Counted from the first letter of the stretch, positions 45,813-56,602 are shown. The stretch is 64,000 bases of DNA from Paraphoma chrysanthemicola (GCA_020744225.1 JAGMWG010000001.1:62001-126000); one strand, 5' to 3'. Numbers and translations are program-made. The notes: generated from the letters alone by a model not told the origin.

Positions 45813-46787
45813 CTAAAAGATGGCGATCCTCTTGATCTGCTGCACTGGCGCCCTGGGGACGGTGATCTTCAAAGCACCATCCTTGAAGCTAGCGCTCACG
45901 TTCTCGGTGTCGATGCGAGTCGGGAACCTGAAGGTTCGCTCGAAAGAACCATGCACGCGCTCTTCTTGCTGGGGTTCTTGAGGCTGTTGAGATTCGACCT
46001 CGGCCTCAGATTGCTGAGCGACTGTAGTCTCGGCAGCGGTTGGGGTCTCGACAGCCTTCTCCTTGCCCTTGGGCTCCTTGACCTCCGATGGAGACAAAGG
46101 TCGCGAGGGCGATGAGATTAGAGATGATGTCTCAGCACCAAGATCCTCGTAGTCGTCTTCGACGGTGGGCTGGTAGGACTTGTGAGACTCAGTGTCACTG
46201 TCTGGAGTAGCTGCGCCGACCGTAGCAGTTTCAGTGGTGCTTTCCGTGTCGTGCACTGTCTCGTACTCCGGCTCGTTAAGTGTGACACCATCCATCTTGT
46301 CCTCCGCCGACGTTTCGGTGGTTTGAACAGGTGCTACAGCCTCCGATCGCTCTTGTTCTGGCTGAGCCTTCTGCTCGGCCTGCCAGTGGGTGTTGCCGGA
46401 GATCTTCAAGGTGTGCTCATCGGTCACTTCGATATTGATGTTCTCTTGGTCGAAGCCTTGGATGTCGCCATCGACCTGCCAGCCCTGCTCGGTTTGGTTG
46501 ACAGCGAACTTGGCGCGCAAGGCTCGCTTGCGCTGTTGACGTTGCCGGTGAGCCTCGCGTTGCGCCTCAAGATGCGCTTGGCGCTCGGCCTCGCGGTCGA
46601 TCTCGCTCAGCAGCTCATCAACCTGGCTGAAGAAATGGTTGAATGAAGAGTACTGTGGACGCTGAGGGCGGGGTCTCGCGACACGGTAGCCATAAGTTGG
46701 TCGTGAGACTGGGGCGCAGAAGCCGAAAGGACTACACTGCGGCGCCTGATAGGCCGGCGCGAATCGTGGTGTGAGGATAAAGGCCAT
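45813..46787 (-). CDS. Small heat-shock protein (Hsp20/Hsp30) with long acidic insertion
   Basis: Uninterrupted frame of 324 aa. The N-terminal region (residues 1-90) is aromatic and Pro-rich, then strongly basic and helical (EIDREAERQ, RQRQQRKRALR). The alpha-crystallin domain begins with FAVNQTEQGWQVDGDIQGF (from residue 94) and LKISGNTHW. It is then interrupted by about 137 acidic, Glu/Thr/Ser-rich residues (about 141-277). The domain resumes with GSFERTFRFPTRID and closes with GALKITVPRAP, the conserved A-x-x-x-I/V-x-V/I-P edge. The C-terminal IAIF could act as the I-x-I/V docking motif. The family is an ATP-independent holdase. Fungal Hsp30 proteins commonly carry an insert here, but this one is long. 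The promoter has matching heat-shock elements. Confidence 0.9.
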   Translation of the reverse strand: MAFILTPRFAPAYQAPQCSPFGFCAPVSRPTYGYRVARPRPQRPQYSSFNHFFSQVDELLSEIDREAERQAHLEAQREAHRQRQQRKRALRAKFAVNQTEQGWQVDGDIQGFDQENINIEVTDEHTLKISGNTHWQAEQKAQPEQERSEAVAPVQTTETSAEDKMDGVTLNEPEYETVHDTESTTETATVGAATPDSDTESHKSYQPTVEDDYEDLGAETSSLISSPSRPLSPSEVKEPKGKEKAVETPTAAETTVAQQSEAEVESQQPQEPQQEERVHGSFERTFRFPTRIDTENVSASFKDGALKITVPRAPVQQIKRIAIF

Positions 46788-46936
46788 TGCTAGTTCAGAT
46801 GTGCAGGGATAAAATGGTTGATTGAGTTGAAATGTGTTTGGAGACTTTGAGGCTCAAGGGTAGCTGTCGATCTGGTGGATCTGATGTTGTGGATCTTGAA
46901 ATCTGATGATGGCCCTGGGAAGAGCCGCGAACCAGT

Positions 46937-46944
46937 GTTTTATA
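46937..46944 (-). promoter_or_regulatory. TATA box of the small heat-shock gene
   Basis: tataaaac on the minus strand, 150 bp before the ATG at 46787 and about 150 bp downstream of the heat-shock elements. Confidence 0.6.
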
Positions 46945-47090
46945 GACATCCTGGACGGCGATCAAGGCAGCAGTCAGCTTGCGACAGCTTGATGAGAAAT
47001 GCCGATTCCGTAAGATTAGAGATGTCGCTAGAAAATCGTGGAGAATTCGCGATGCTTGGTGACGTTTCGAGGTTTGTCAGGAACGCGCGC

Positions 47091-47118
47091 GAAACTTCGC
47101 GAGCGTGCTAGAAGCTTC
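47091..47118 (-). promoter_or_regulatory. Paired heat-shock elements
   Basis: Two inverted units of the form GAA-nn-TTC: gaaacttc (47091-47098) and gaagcttc (47111-47118), 20 bp apart. These are the core of HSF1-binding sites. They lie about 300 bp upstream of the small heat-shock ATG. Confidence 0.6.
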
Positions 47119-47756
47119 CGTGATCATGCCGAACACCACCTCATTTTGGGTTAGCGTGCTTATGTAACACCAATCTATCCTTCCACACCCATCATGACTG
47201 CAACAGGACTTAGTGAAGTCACATAAGATCCAACGCCTAGTATTGGCTCGTTCTCTAAATTCCGACGATCGTCCTTCGTAGCTGCCAACCATAGCTGTCC
47301 ATCGTGAGTGCCGCCCGCCGCCTGAGTCTTGGAGTTCCCGAGGCCCGAAAAGCGACGACCCCTACCTACCAGTGACTACACTGTAGCTTTATATATTGAA
47401 AAATAGGTATTAATAAGACTTGTACAGTTCACTGCGTCGAACAGCCATCGAATGTGTCGCTATACATATTCGCAACTAGACATCTGAACCATCACTGCTG
47501 TCGTAGAACATCCCGAGCTCGCGTCACTTGACTGCATTTAGAAAACCCATGTTGCAACCGATCAAAAAGCGCACATGATGCCAAATTTTTACTTTTGTTT
47601 TTGCTCAAAGATCTTGTATCCCTTCTCAGGGCTATCGTACCACACATGGTCAAAGATGCACAACTGTGTCCGTTCCTATCCCTTTTTGCACATATTATAT
47701 TGCTTTTCGACATCAGCTCGCTTCTATCGCGTGCGACCACGCTGATTCTTCCCGAG

Positions 47757-49511
47757 TCAGAAGGCAGGTTCATGTGAATAATTAGATCGCGCCGAAAGTA
47801 CCTTTGGGTTATTTGCTTTCTGCCCTGCGTTTTGCTCGCTTCGCGTTATGTCATCCCCGAAACCAGACCGATCGGGTTGCTCAATCTCTATCGACGCGAT
47901 CTTGGTGTTCACGCCTGCCTTTGTGTCGTCATTTAACTCAAGCGAAGTGTCGGAAGTATTGTTGTCTGGATGCTCTGTTTCAATATCGGCCGGTCCTTCT
48001 TTCTGGCGCTTGTCCCTCTTGAGGTAAAAGTGCATGATCCATGTGAAAAGTATGAGTCCGAGGGCACACCCGAGACAGAAAGAGTAACCCTTCCGATAGC
48101 GCGGTGCTTCGACGGTTGGAAATGTAAGCAATGGCGTCCATGCGGTCGATGATTGCGAGAGCAGATTGATGAGAACGAGTGTGAAGCTTCTTTCCTCTGG
48201 ACTGTCACGGAGCAAATTGTTGACCCAGCCGTGAAAGACACTTGAGAGAGCGTTGGACCAGTACATGGTTGCGAAGCCGAACCATAGAGCTCCCTCAGGG
48301 ACCTTCCAAATCGTAAGGACCAGGAGGCCAGTGGCGTTGAAGATGGAACACCACGTGATGGACCAGGCAGGGCCGAGGAACATGTCGGAGGCGAAGCACG
48401 CAATGAGTGTATACGCAATGCCGAGTGCTGGTGCAATCGTTCCTAGCTCATTTATGCGCGCAGCACTATACCTGCCGGGACCAAGGGATTTAATCCATAG
48501 TAAGAATGAGGCGGTGTTCTTGTGTATACCTGCATTCCAAAAAAGGACATCGGTCATAACGACTGTCCAAAATCGGACCCCGAAAAGTGTCTTTGTGATG
48601 TGACGGAACTTCATCTTGCCGTGGAGAACATGGCCGCTGCCTTCAAGGCGCTTACGAGCAACTTCAATATCGTAGTCGTTTACAACCCATCGGTTAGGCT
48701 GATCGATCGTGCCAGGAATGACGAAGTAGCCGACGATACCGACCGGAATGGTAATTAGTGCGCAGATGATATACATCCAGCGCCATCCTTCAAGTCCTAC
48801 AACGTGTAAGCAATGAGTGAAGATTAGACAGATAATGCTTACCGTGAACCCCTTCTAGACGCTGCGAAGCGCCTGCTTGGATCAAACCAGCCGTTAGCGT
48901 TCCTGCCGCCAAGCCCGTGTAGAAAATGCCGCCACGTCGGGCAATCTCATGTCCCTTGTACCATGAGCCTTTGAAGGTCAGTATACATCGGTCGGTGAAT
49001 CTTTCATCTTCCAAACATACCTAGCACATAGTGTATGGCTGGAAAGAAAGCCGCCTCAAACCAGCCAACCATGAAACGATACGCGGCCAACTCAGCATAA
49101 GAGTTGACACGAAACTGCAGAAGTGTGAAAATACCCCACATGATATCGCACCCAGGAATAAGCCAGTGTATAGGTACATAGGTCATGATAAACCTGTACT
49201 CAGAGTCAGCTCAAGATTGCGCCTGAAGCATCTGGGACTTACAGGAACGGTATCTGACCCAAGACTGAGCCCAAGGTGAATAGCGTCTGAAGTTGCACCA
49301 GCTCGTTGCCATTGAACCCGAGATCTTCCTTTAAACCCGCAACGTAGGCGTTGTTCAAATTAGATTGGTCGATGTACTTCACCCAGTACGCAATGACTGA
49401 GTACGGGACGATGAACATGTCGATTTTTGAGATCAACCGGCGATCCTCCTTGCTGTCGTCGTCGGCGAACCATTTTATCTGCCACCACTTCCTGCGCGGA
49501 ATCACAGACAT
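47757..49511 (-). CDS. ACS-family MFS transporter (Dal5/Fen2/Liz1-like)
   Basis: Four exons, 49511-49243, 49193-49021, 48968-48843 and 48796-47757, give 535 aa in frame. Family signatures are the N-terminal DxxLLPxL-like position (KIDMFIVPYSVIAYWVKYID), then QSNLNNAYVAGLKEDLGF and the motif A-like loop. Exon 3 adds SWYKGHEIARRGG. WRWMYIICALITIPVG follows, with the typical IPGTIDQPNRW after the sixth span. Twelve spans are apparent. The C-terminal 90 residues are polar and acidic. This subfamily carries anions such as allantoate, pantothenate, nicotinate and biotin by proton symport at the plasma membrane. It is downstream of, and in the same direction as, the BVMO-type monooxygenase, so it probably imports the substrate of that cluster. 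Confidence 0.9.
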
Positions 49512-50306
49512 GGCGAAGTAACGGATGTGATGAGCTGAGAATCAGATCTTTCATTGCATCGGTGTGCATTTTAAACACCAGGTACACATCAAGTTGCCGA
49601 ACTTGTCCCGAGAGGCGTCGATCGCGCCATAAGACCGTTGTATCCTGCAAGCTCGATATCCATAATAATCCATTATTCAGGTTGCCGACACCGGCTTTTG
49701 GCCCGTCGCGGAAACATGCTTCAGTATAAGGAGTGGAGGGTGCATGCCGAGACATGAATAAGACTTGGCTGTTGTGTCCACCGTAACCTTGTGATAAGGG
49801 TCTCAAGTTTTTATCATTCGCAAAGATTCTTGATTGGCACGGTTGGGTGTGTCCCTAGACGAGGTTACGAGGCTAAAGCATGACGTGCTGCGTCTCCGCA
49901 ATATCGGAATCGTAAAAAACATCCGACCTCGAGCATGGGTAGAGACCGGCATGTACTCGTAGGAACGTGATCGTATGGCTTTGGAATACCGAAAATCATA
50001 TATTCCTTCAGCACGTGCAGTGTTAGCTATCGAACTTTGGAAGTAGGGGTGCCAGAGTAATGTGAACTCAAGTTTTTTGATTGTGGCAAAGTGGGCGCTA
50101 TGAAGAATGGGCGATTAAAGCTTCACACGACGTTGATTACCTGGAGGTAGTGTATATATCTAGGAAGAGCGGTTCTAGATGCTCAGGAACTATAACCCAA
50201 CCTCAGGGGGGTTTGATGCAAATTGCAACCCTACGCGTTCGACTATCACGACTACATGGGTACATTGTGCCCACCGATATTTAGAAACATCTTCATTTAC
50301 TCCACT
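49512..50306. other. Spacer between MFS and monooxygenase genes of the cluster
   Basis: Holds the MFS promoter and the monooxygenase 3' end. No gene is seen. Confidence 0.4.
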
Positions 50307-52311
50307 TTACACAATGTACCACTGCTCGTGGTAGTTGCGGAGATCAACCTTACCGAGGAATGCTTCGGTGCGGAGCCAAGGCGTAAGATCGAGGTTTTCT
50401 GCCTCTGCTTTTTCGGGATCCGATGCTGTTACGTCTCTTCTTGTCCAGCCATTGCCTAGCCAAGCGAATCGATTCCCTTGCCGATTAAGGTATGTGTACT
50501 CCCAATCTTCCCAGCGTGGCTCTCTGCGCACCGCAGCGACATGAGCTGCGCTCCCTGGCCATATTCCATGAATGCGACCTCCTTTAATGCCGCCGTTATA
50601 CCAACTTGAGCAGAATTCGCTCATGACTGTTCTTGGGAAGAAACTTTCGCAGTAAGCCCGGAAGTCACGCGTCGCTGCTGTAGTCGGGGCCATGCTACGA
50701 ATACCTTGCGAGGCTGCCTTTCTTAACACTCGAGCGCAATAGGTGACCTGTGTCTCGACTGAATGACAAAGTGTTCCTGCAGGGCCAGTTGCGTTGGGCC
50801 CCAATAGTATGAGGAAGTTGGGATATCCCGGTGCAGCAATGCTGAGATATGAATCGGGAAACCCTGGAGACCCTCCTGGTCGCCATGCCTTTTGCAAATC
50901 GACACCGTTCGCAATTACTGGGAAAGCAGTGCTGAAGCTGATATCATGTCCAGTACAGCATATGACAGCGTCAACTTCTCTGTGTGTGCCTGAATTTAAT
51001 CAGCTCGTGGTTTTCTATTGTCATGCGAATCGGAGTAGGCTTGCCGTCTTCAGTCTGTATCCCAGTCTTCGTGAATTTCGCGATTGGCTGGGTTACATAG
51101 TCCACGTTCTCAGCCGCCAAAGCCTCGAGATATCCAGGGCCTGGAGTTAAGCGCCGACAATTTGGCGCAAAATCAGGGAGAATTTGCTCCAAAAGATCTG
51201 TTCGATCACCAAGCCGGCTGGACATTAGCTTCGTAATTGTTTCCCGCGCAACGTTGTTCTTCTCTCCGCCTTTGAAGATGCCTCCAAATCGACTGAAAAG
51301 CTCCGCTTCCAGGTCTTTACGAAATCTAATATACTCTTCCGGGCTCTTCCTTGCTTGCACAATGCGATCAGCCACGAACTGCTCCAAGTGCTCGCCTCCG
51401 ATAGGCGCTGCCACCCAGGTTTTGTTACGAGCATAATGATCAATTCGCGCAGCAAATTTCTGCAAGGGTGGTAATACTTGCAGACCGGACGCGCCATTGC
51501 TACCAGAATTCGTCAGTCTCTCAGCAAACGATTGACGCAACATTCCTTACCCAATGACGGCAATTCTCTTGCCCGCTGGCTCAAAAGCAGGATCCCAGTC
51601 GCTGCTGTGCCGTAACAAACCTTGAAAGTCTTTCATGCCCGGGTATTCTGGAAGCCGCGGATCTGAGAAATGACCAGTTCCAGTGATAAGGAAGTCGGCC
51701 TCGACTGTGCTAGATCTATTCGGCGATGCCACTGCGACAAGCCACTTGGCCTTCTCTTCCGACCACTCAGCTCTGGTCACTCTGCTGTTCAGATGTATAT
51801 ACTTTCCGAGGTCATGTTTTTCTACTATGCCTTTCCAGTAAGCTTTGATCTCTGCGCCTGCAGCATACGCGGTGCTCCAAGTAGCAGAAGGCTCAAAAGT
51901 CGACTGGTATGCATGAGCAGGCACGTCACACCGGACACCTGGGTATGTGTTCGTATGCCATACGCCTCCCTTCAAATAGGTCAACAAAGTCTCGTTTTCC
52001 TGCCTTCTAGAGCTACTTACGACATCAGAATTGCGCTCATAGATGACTAGCTCGATGTTTGGCACCTTGACAGGCAGAAGTATTGCGCTGGTGATGCCAG
52101 AAATACCCGCTCCGACAACTACAACCTTCAACCTTCTTCCTTCATCAATAGGATGATCTTCTAATTCTAGTGGAGGATATATAGTTCTCGTTTGTGCTGT
52201 ATTACTATCCGACGGCAGGGTCTCGCTTTGGCTATTAGCATTGAAATTGCCATCGAGTTTCGAAGTTGCAAGATGATTGCTGATAGCCTGAAGTCGAGCT
52301 TTGGAAGTCAT
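50307..52311 (-). CDS. FAD-dependent Baeyer-Villiger-type monooxygenase
   Basis: Three exons, 52311-51551, 51499-51045 and 50989-50307, give 632 aa in frame. Intron 2 is a GC-AG intron. Without it the frame breaks between the ELIKF and EVDAV segments; with it the protein reads TEDGTHREVDAV. Motifs: first Rossmann VVVVGAGISGI (FAD, residues about 63-73), the Baeyer-Villiger fingerprint FQGLLRHSSDW, second GxGxxG (VIGNGASGLQV, formed across intron 1, NADPH) and the FATGYD-like CCTGHDISF. The chain length fits fungal BVMOs. The reaction is insertion of oxygen next to a ketone to give an ester or lactone, or oxidation of a heteroatom. The gene is divergent from the FMN-monooxygenase across a 493-bp promoter and is followed by a transporter. 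The substrate is unknown. Confidence 0.92.
50990..51044 (-). other. GC-AG intron in the monooxygenase gene
   Basis: Fifty-five nt, donor gcaagc, branch-like ctgat and acceptor ttcag. Only this removal restores the frame and a normal family sequence on both sides. Confidence 0.75.
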
Positions 52312-52369
52312 TTTACGAGTAAGCAGCCAAATCGTGGGAGGCAGGACGTGTTCATGTTCTTACCATCAC

Positions 52370-52380
52370 CGGCGAAGCCG
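52370..52380. promoter_or_regulatory. CGG-N5-CCG palindrome
   Basis: cggcgaagccg, a perfect inverted CGG/CCG pair about 60 bp upstream of the BVMO start. Candidate half-site pair for a Zn2Cys6 dimer. Confidence 0.35.
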
Positions 52381-52664
52381 CTCTCCTGTACCAACATTGC
52401 AAGCCAGCTTGCTTACGATGTCGCCATTGTGGGGGTATCGCACATGTCGCACCGACATCGCAAATATACAATGTTTAGCTGCGAGGTCTTCTGAAGGAAT
52501 ATGCTATTTCGGTGTTGGGCGCATTGTGACTCCACATCTGCCATGTGGGTGGTGATTGACAGGTGGCACGAGTCATGAGGCGCGTAAGCACGCCACTTCG
52601 CCGCCAAACATCGTCACGGGCAGCCACTCAAACAGTCGCATCCAAGTTGCTCGCAATAATGATC

Positions 52665-52680
52665 CGGGAGCAGACTCCCG
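52665..52680. promoter_or_regulatory. CGG-N10-CCG palindrome
   Basis: cgggagcagactcccg: six-base arms (cgggag / ctcccg) around four bases, giving CGG-N10-CCG, the spacing used by Put3-type Zn2Cys6 regulators. It lies about 140 bp before the FMN-monooxygenase start and 350 bp before the BVMO start. Confidence 0.5.
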
Positions 52681-52804
52681 AGATTCAATCTGATCAATGA
52701 TGCAGGCCTAGCGCAGAATGCCAGCACGATTCTAAGAATTGATGCTAATGAGGAGTACTCAGTGCTGGCTCACCAAGAAATCTTTCTCAATAACGATCTT
52801 ATCT

Positions 52805-54320
52805 ATGCCTCATCCCACCGATGTCGAACGCGATGGCTCGACGAAAAGACAAAAGATCTCGCACGAGAGCTCACGCAAGGATATCATCCTCAATGGATTC
52901 GACATGTTCACACCCAGTCACCTTAGCTTTGGACAGTGGCGTAGGGAAGGCGATCGGGCAAAAGATAAGAGACGAGACTTGACATATTGGACCGACCTTG
53001 CAAAGATTCTCGAACGCGGAAACATTACTGCGCTGTTCCTTGCTGATACATACGGTCAACATGACGTTTACAAAGGTAGCGCGGAGCCAACACTGAGAAC
53101 TGCATGTCAATTTCCCATGGGCGACCCGTCAATTCCAGTGACAGCAATGGCAGCAGTTACCAGAAACTTATCGTTCGCCATTACAACAAGCACGAGTTAT
53201 GAGTCTCCGTTCGTGGTCGCGAAACGCTTTTCCACTCTGGACCATCTGACCAAAGGAAGATTTGGTTGGAACATAGTTACGTCGTTTAAGCAGTCTGGTG
53301 CTGATGCTGTCGGGTTGCCGCTCGTGGAACATGACAAGCGCTACGAGATCGCAGATGACTACCTTCGATGTCTGTATAAGATCTGGGAAGGCTCTTGGGC
53401 AGATGACGCATTGAAAGAAGATGCCGAAAGCGAGGAGTACGTTGACTTCGACCGAGTGCGATGGATCAAGCACGAAACAGAGAGGTTCAAGATAAATGCA
53501 CCGCATATCCTCGACCCGTCACCGCAGCGCACGCCATTCTTGTTTCAGGCTGGAACGTCCTCGTAAGCTACACACAAGCACATAGTCTAATACGAGCTAA
53601 TCCAAACCTCCCAGTGCTGGGATGACCTTCGCTGCGACTCATGCAGAGGGTGTTTTCGTGGCTGCACCGTCGCCTCACATTCTTGCACCTCGCGTGGCTA
53701 ATATCAGGAAAGAAGCCGCTGCTCTAGGTCGTAATCCACGAGCAATCAAGATCTTTGCTGTGATCACGCCGGTGATCGGGCGCACCGACGAGGAAGCTCA
53801 GGAGAAGTACCAAGAAGCGCTAAAATATACGAGTGCTGAAGCAGGCCTTGCATTCTATTCTTCCAATGCTGGGATCGACCTAAGCCAGTATGATCTTGAT
53901 ACTGTCATCACGCCAGATGATGTCAAAGTGGATGGACGGGTGCATTCCCTCGTGAACTCCTTGAAATACCAGGGTGCGGATATCCCGCTATGGACGCCTC
54001 GTAACATTGGCAAAGCGGTCAGCATTGGTGGGAATGGGCCCGTCCCAGTCGGTAGTGCAGCTGCAGTTGCAGATGTGTTCGAAAAATGGATCGAAATTGC
54101 AGATCTAGATGGCTTCAACGTGGGCTACGTGACCACTCCAGGCAGCTTTGAGGACTTGGTAGATCTCTTGGTGCCTGAATTGCAGAGAAGAGGGCGATAT
54201 CCTAAGAATGCAGCTGGCGAGACCTTAAGGGAGAGAGTATATGGTGTCGGCCAGAGTAGGCTAAGAGATGATCATGTGGGGAGCACGTACAAGTATGAGG
54301 TGTATGATAATACTGGTTGA
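52805..54320 (+). CDS. FMN-dependent monooxygenase, NtaA/SnaA/DszA type (luciferase-like)
   Basis: Two exons, 52805-53562 and 53615-54320, give 487 aa in frame. The N-terminal ILNGFDMFTPSHLSFGQWR and LFLADTYGQHDVYKGS are characteristic of the NtaA/SnaA/SoxA(DszA) family of bacterial-luciferase-like TIM-barrel enzymes. Further family motifs: RFSTLDHLTKGRFGWNIVTS, RYEIADDYLRCLYKIWEGSW, and PFLFQAGTSSAGMTFAATHAEG across the intron. These enzymes use reduced FMN from a partner reductase to oxidise nitrilotriacetate, sulfones, sulfonates or other xenobiotics. No reductase is visible in the window. The start at 52805 (MPHPTD) is chosen because upstream residues look non-coding. It is divergent from the BVMO gene and followed by a second ACS transporter, so it probably acts in the same pathway. 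Confidence 0.9.
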
Positions 54321-54937
54321 TGGACGCAGCGCTCGTTCCCACAGAACTATACGTGTCCTCGAGGCTCATTTACACATTCTCATACAAATGTCTTATCTGA
54401 AACGTGACAAACACAGACATCGTTGAGTGTGGCTGCCGTTCAGCTTGATATCACGATTTTGCACAAGCTTTCATTGTTGAACGCTGCACAATGTACATGC
54501 ACGTTTACTAGTTCCGTATGTATTCTGCTAGCATCTAATTGTGACTCTATCCATGCACGTAGTACATCAGGTGTCAAGCTCGCAGATTACCACTCTCATC
54601 GCCGCCCATTGTGCGCGCTTCTCCGCCCTGTGCTAGCTACCGAATCCAAGGTGCCGATACCGCCGCGCATCTACTGTCAGCATGATAACGATACTTCCAA
54701 TACAGCTCCACCTGGCCCGTCCAACATTCGCTCTAGCTTTCAGTATCGGTGTCGCAATAGTACACTATGTTTTGTTGCTCGCGTCGCCTTACCAATCGAG
54801 TCATGCTTCGTCATGTAAACCACTTATCGACTCATGCAAATCCCCTCGAGCGATCATGCTAAATACACAGCGTCTCTCGGTACCCTACCCTCGGAACAAG
54901 TGCATATCTTGACTGCCGAGTTCTATCACTGCTCATC
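54321..54937. other. Spacer between FMN-monooxygenase and second transporter
   Basis: Holds the 3' end of the monooxygenase gene and the promoter of the transporter. Small frames only. Confidence 0.4.
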
Positions 54938-56602
54938 ATGACGGCCGCATCGTCTCTAGCTGCTCAAGAGCCAATGAAAGCACTTACTCTCACCAACATC
55001 CATGGACCCAGTGTTACCTCGCCAAATCTAAGCGGTAAACCACGCACTCGTTGGGAGAAATTTCAAGCAATTATTTGGGATGGCGGTAATCGCACAGCAG
55101 AGGAGCGCAAGCTCGTGCAGAGGCTGGATCTATACGTGCTAAGTTGGGCGACCTTTGGATACTTCATACGTCTCCTTGACTCGACCAACATCAGTAGGTG
55201 TACATGAAGTCATCTTCGAGCTCGACTAACACTTCCTTTCAGCCAACGCCTATGTCTCCGGCATGAAAGAAGATCTCAACTTCCAAGGCAATCAGTACAA
55301 TCTGCTTGCCACGTTCTTCACATGTGGTTACCTCGTTGGACAGATACCTTCGCAATTCCTGCTCACTCGAATCCGACCCAGCATATATCTCCCCACCGTT
55401 GAGCTTCTCTGGTCGATCTTGACGTTCTGCTTCGCGGCAGTACCCAATGTCAGGACAGTCTTCGCACTCCGTTTCCTTCTTGGCATGCTTGAGTCGCCGT
55501 TCGCAGTCGGAGTGCTGACACTCATGGGTAGCTGGTACACGCCACGCGAATTGGGTAAACGCATCGCCATTTTCTACTCGGCATCGTATGCAGCAGGCAT
55601 GTTTAGTGGGTACCTTCAAGCTGCTATTTATCGTGGTATGAACGGCACCGCAGGACTTGCCGGGTGGCGATGGTTGTTCATCTTCTGCGGTATCATATCG
55701 ATCTGGGGCCCGCTGTGGGGATACTATGCTGTTCCTGACAACCCATACACGACTAAGGCGAGATGGATGCCGAAGGATGAGCTGGCGATGCATGTCGAGC
55801 GCATGAACAAGATCGATCGGAGGAAGCCCGTCCCTCTGACATTGAAGAAGCTGAAGGCAATCGCGACGCATTGGCCGCTCTATGTCTTCACGTTTGCCTT
55901 GATGTAAGTCACCTAAATACGTCCTGAATGGCGCTAAATTGTACTTACGCCTATCAGCTGCCACTGTGTGGTAACACAACCGCTCAACTACTTCTCCGTA
56001 TGGTTGAAGTCGCTCAATCGCTTCACGGTGTACCAAATCAATCTCTTCCCAACAGCCGCGCAAGGCACGGGACTGGTCTTTACACTGCTCTATGGCTGGC
56101 TTGCCGACGGTTTGAACAAGCGATGGCAGATTCTCGTCATCCCTGCGGTATGATACCAACACTCTTATGGCCTCAAGCATCTTCACTGACTACTACGACT
56201 AAGACGCTCAACTTCATTGGCATGATACTCGTAGTCACATACCCCAACTACGGCGCAACCTTTCTTGGCTACCTTCTGAACGCCACATCTTGGGGTTTCT
56301 GGCCAGTACTTTACGCGTGGGCTATCGAGCTCATGCACAAGGACATGGAGGAGCGGGCCATAGTAATTGGTGTTGCTCAAACGTTCGGCCAGGCTTTTAT
56401 CGCTTGGGTTCCGGTGCTGATCCTCAACGTTGGGAAGTATGCCCCTCGTTTTCACATAGGCTTTGCTGTTATGAGTGCCATAAGCGTCCTGCAATTTGCG
56501 TCGATTTTCATGATTCGATGGTTTGGCAGACGGGAGGCGGAGCGGGACGAGCAACTCGGAAGTACTGAAATTGATCAGCCGCAGAAGGTTGCACTGGTAT
56601 GA
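54938..56602 (+). CDS. ACS-family MFS transporter, second copy in the cluster
   Basis: Four exons, 54938-55193, 55243-55903, 55958-56147 and 56204-56602, give 501 aa in frame. Signature: VQRLDLYVLSWATFGYFI, then DSTNITNAYVSGMKEDLNF joined across intron 1, GYLVGQIPSQ, RFLLGMLESPFAVGVLTLM (exit-helix motif) and GWRWLFIFCGIISIWG. Twelve spans are likely. It belongs to the same Dal5/Fen2/Liz1 group as the 47.8-kb gene but is clearly diverged from it (different exon 1, different loop 6-7). It is a proton-coupled uptake system for an organic anion at the plasma membrane. It lies just downstream of the FMN-monooxygenase in the same direction, mirroring the transporter next to the BVMO. Confidence 0.9.

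Larger units (their letters stand above)
46788..47756. other. Promoter region of the Hsp gene and downstream spacer
   Basis: Contains the TATA box and heat-shock elements listed separately. Beyond about 47150 nothing is recognised. An AT-rich tract lies near 47380-47420. Confidence 0.5.
52312..52804. promoter_or_regulatory. Shared divergent promoter of the two monooxygenase genes
   Basis: The 493-bp region between the BVMO start (52311, minus) and the FMN-monooxygenase start (52805, plus). It contains two CGG/CCG inverted repeats, listed separately. No coding frame is convincing here. An alternative ATG at 52742 could extend the plus-strand protein by 21 residues, but those residues do not match the family. 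Confidence 0.6.

Noticed and set aside
50971..50992. True frameshift in the BVMO gene
   Set aside because: A GC-AG intron with good branch and acceptor restores both frame and family sequence.
54423..54818. 131-codon plus-strand frame between the FMN-monooxygenase and the transporter
   Set aside because: Cys/Ser-rich chance frame in a spacer, no motif.
55239..56186. 315-codon minus-strand frame opposite the second ACS transporter
   Set aside because: Exact antisense of the transporter exons and their introns; no domain.
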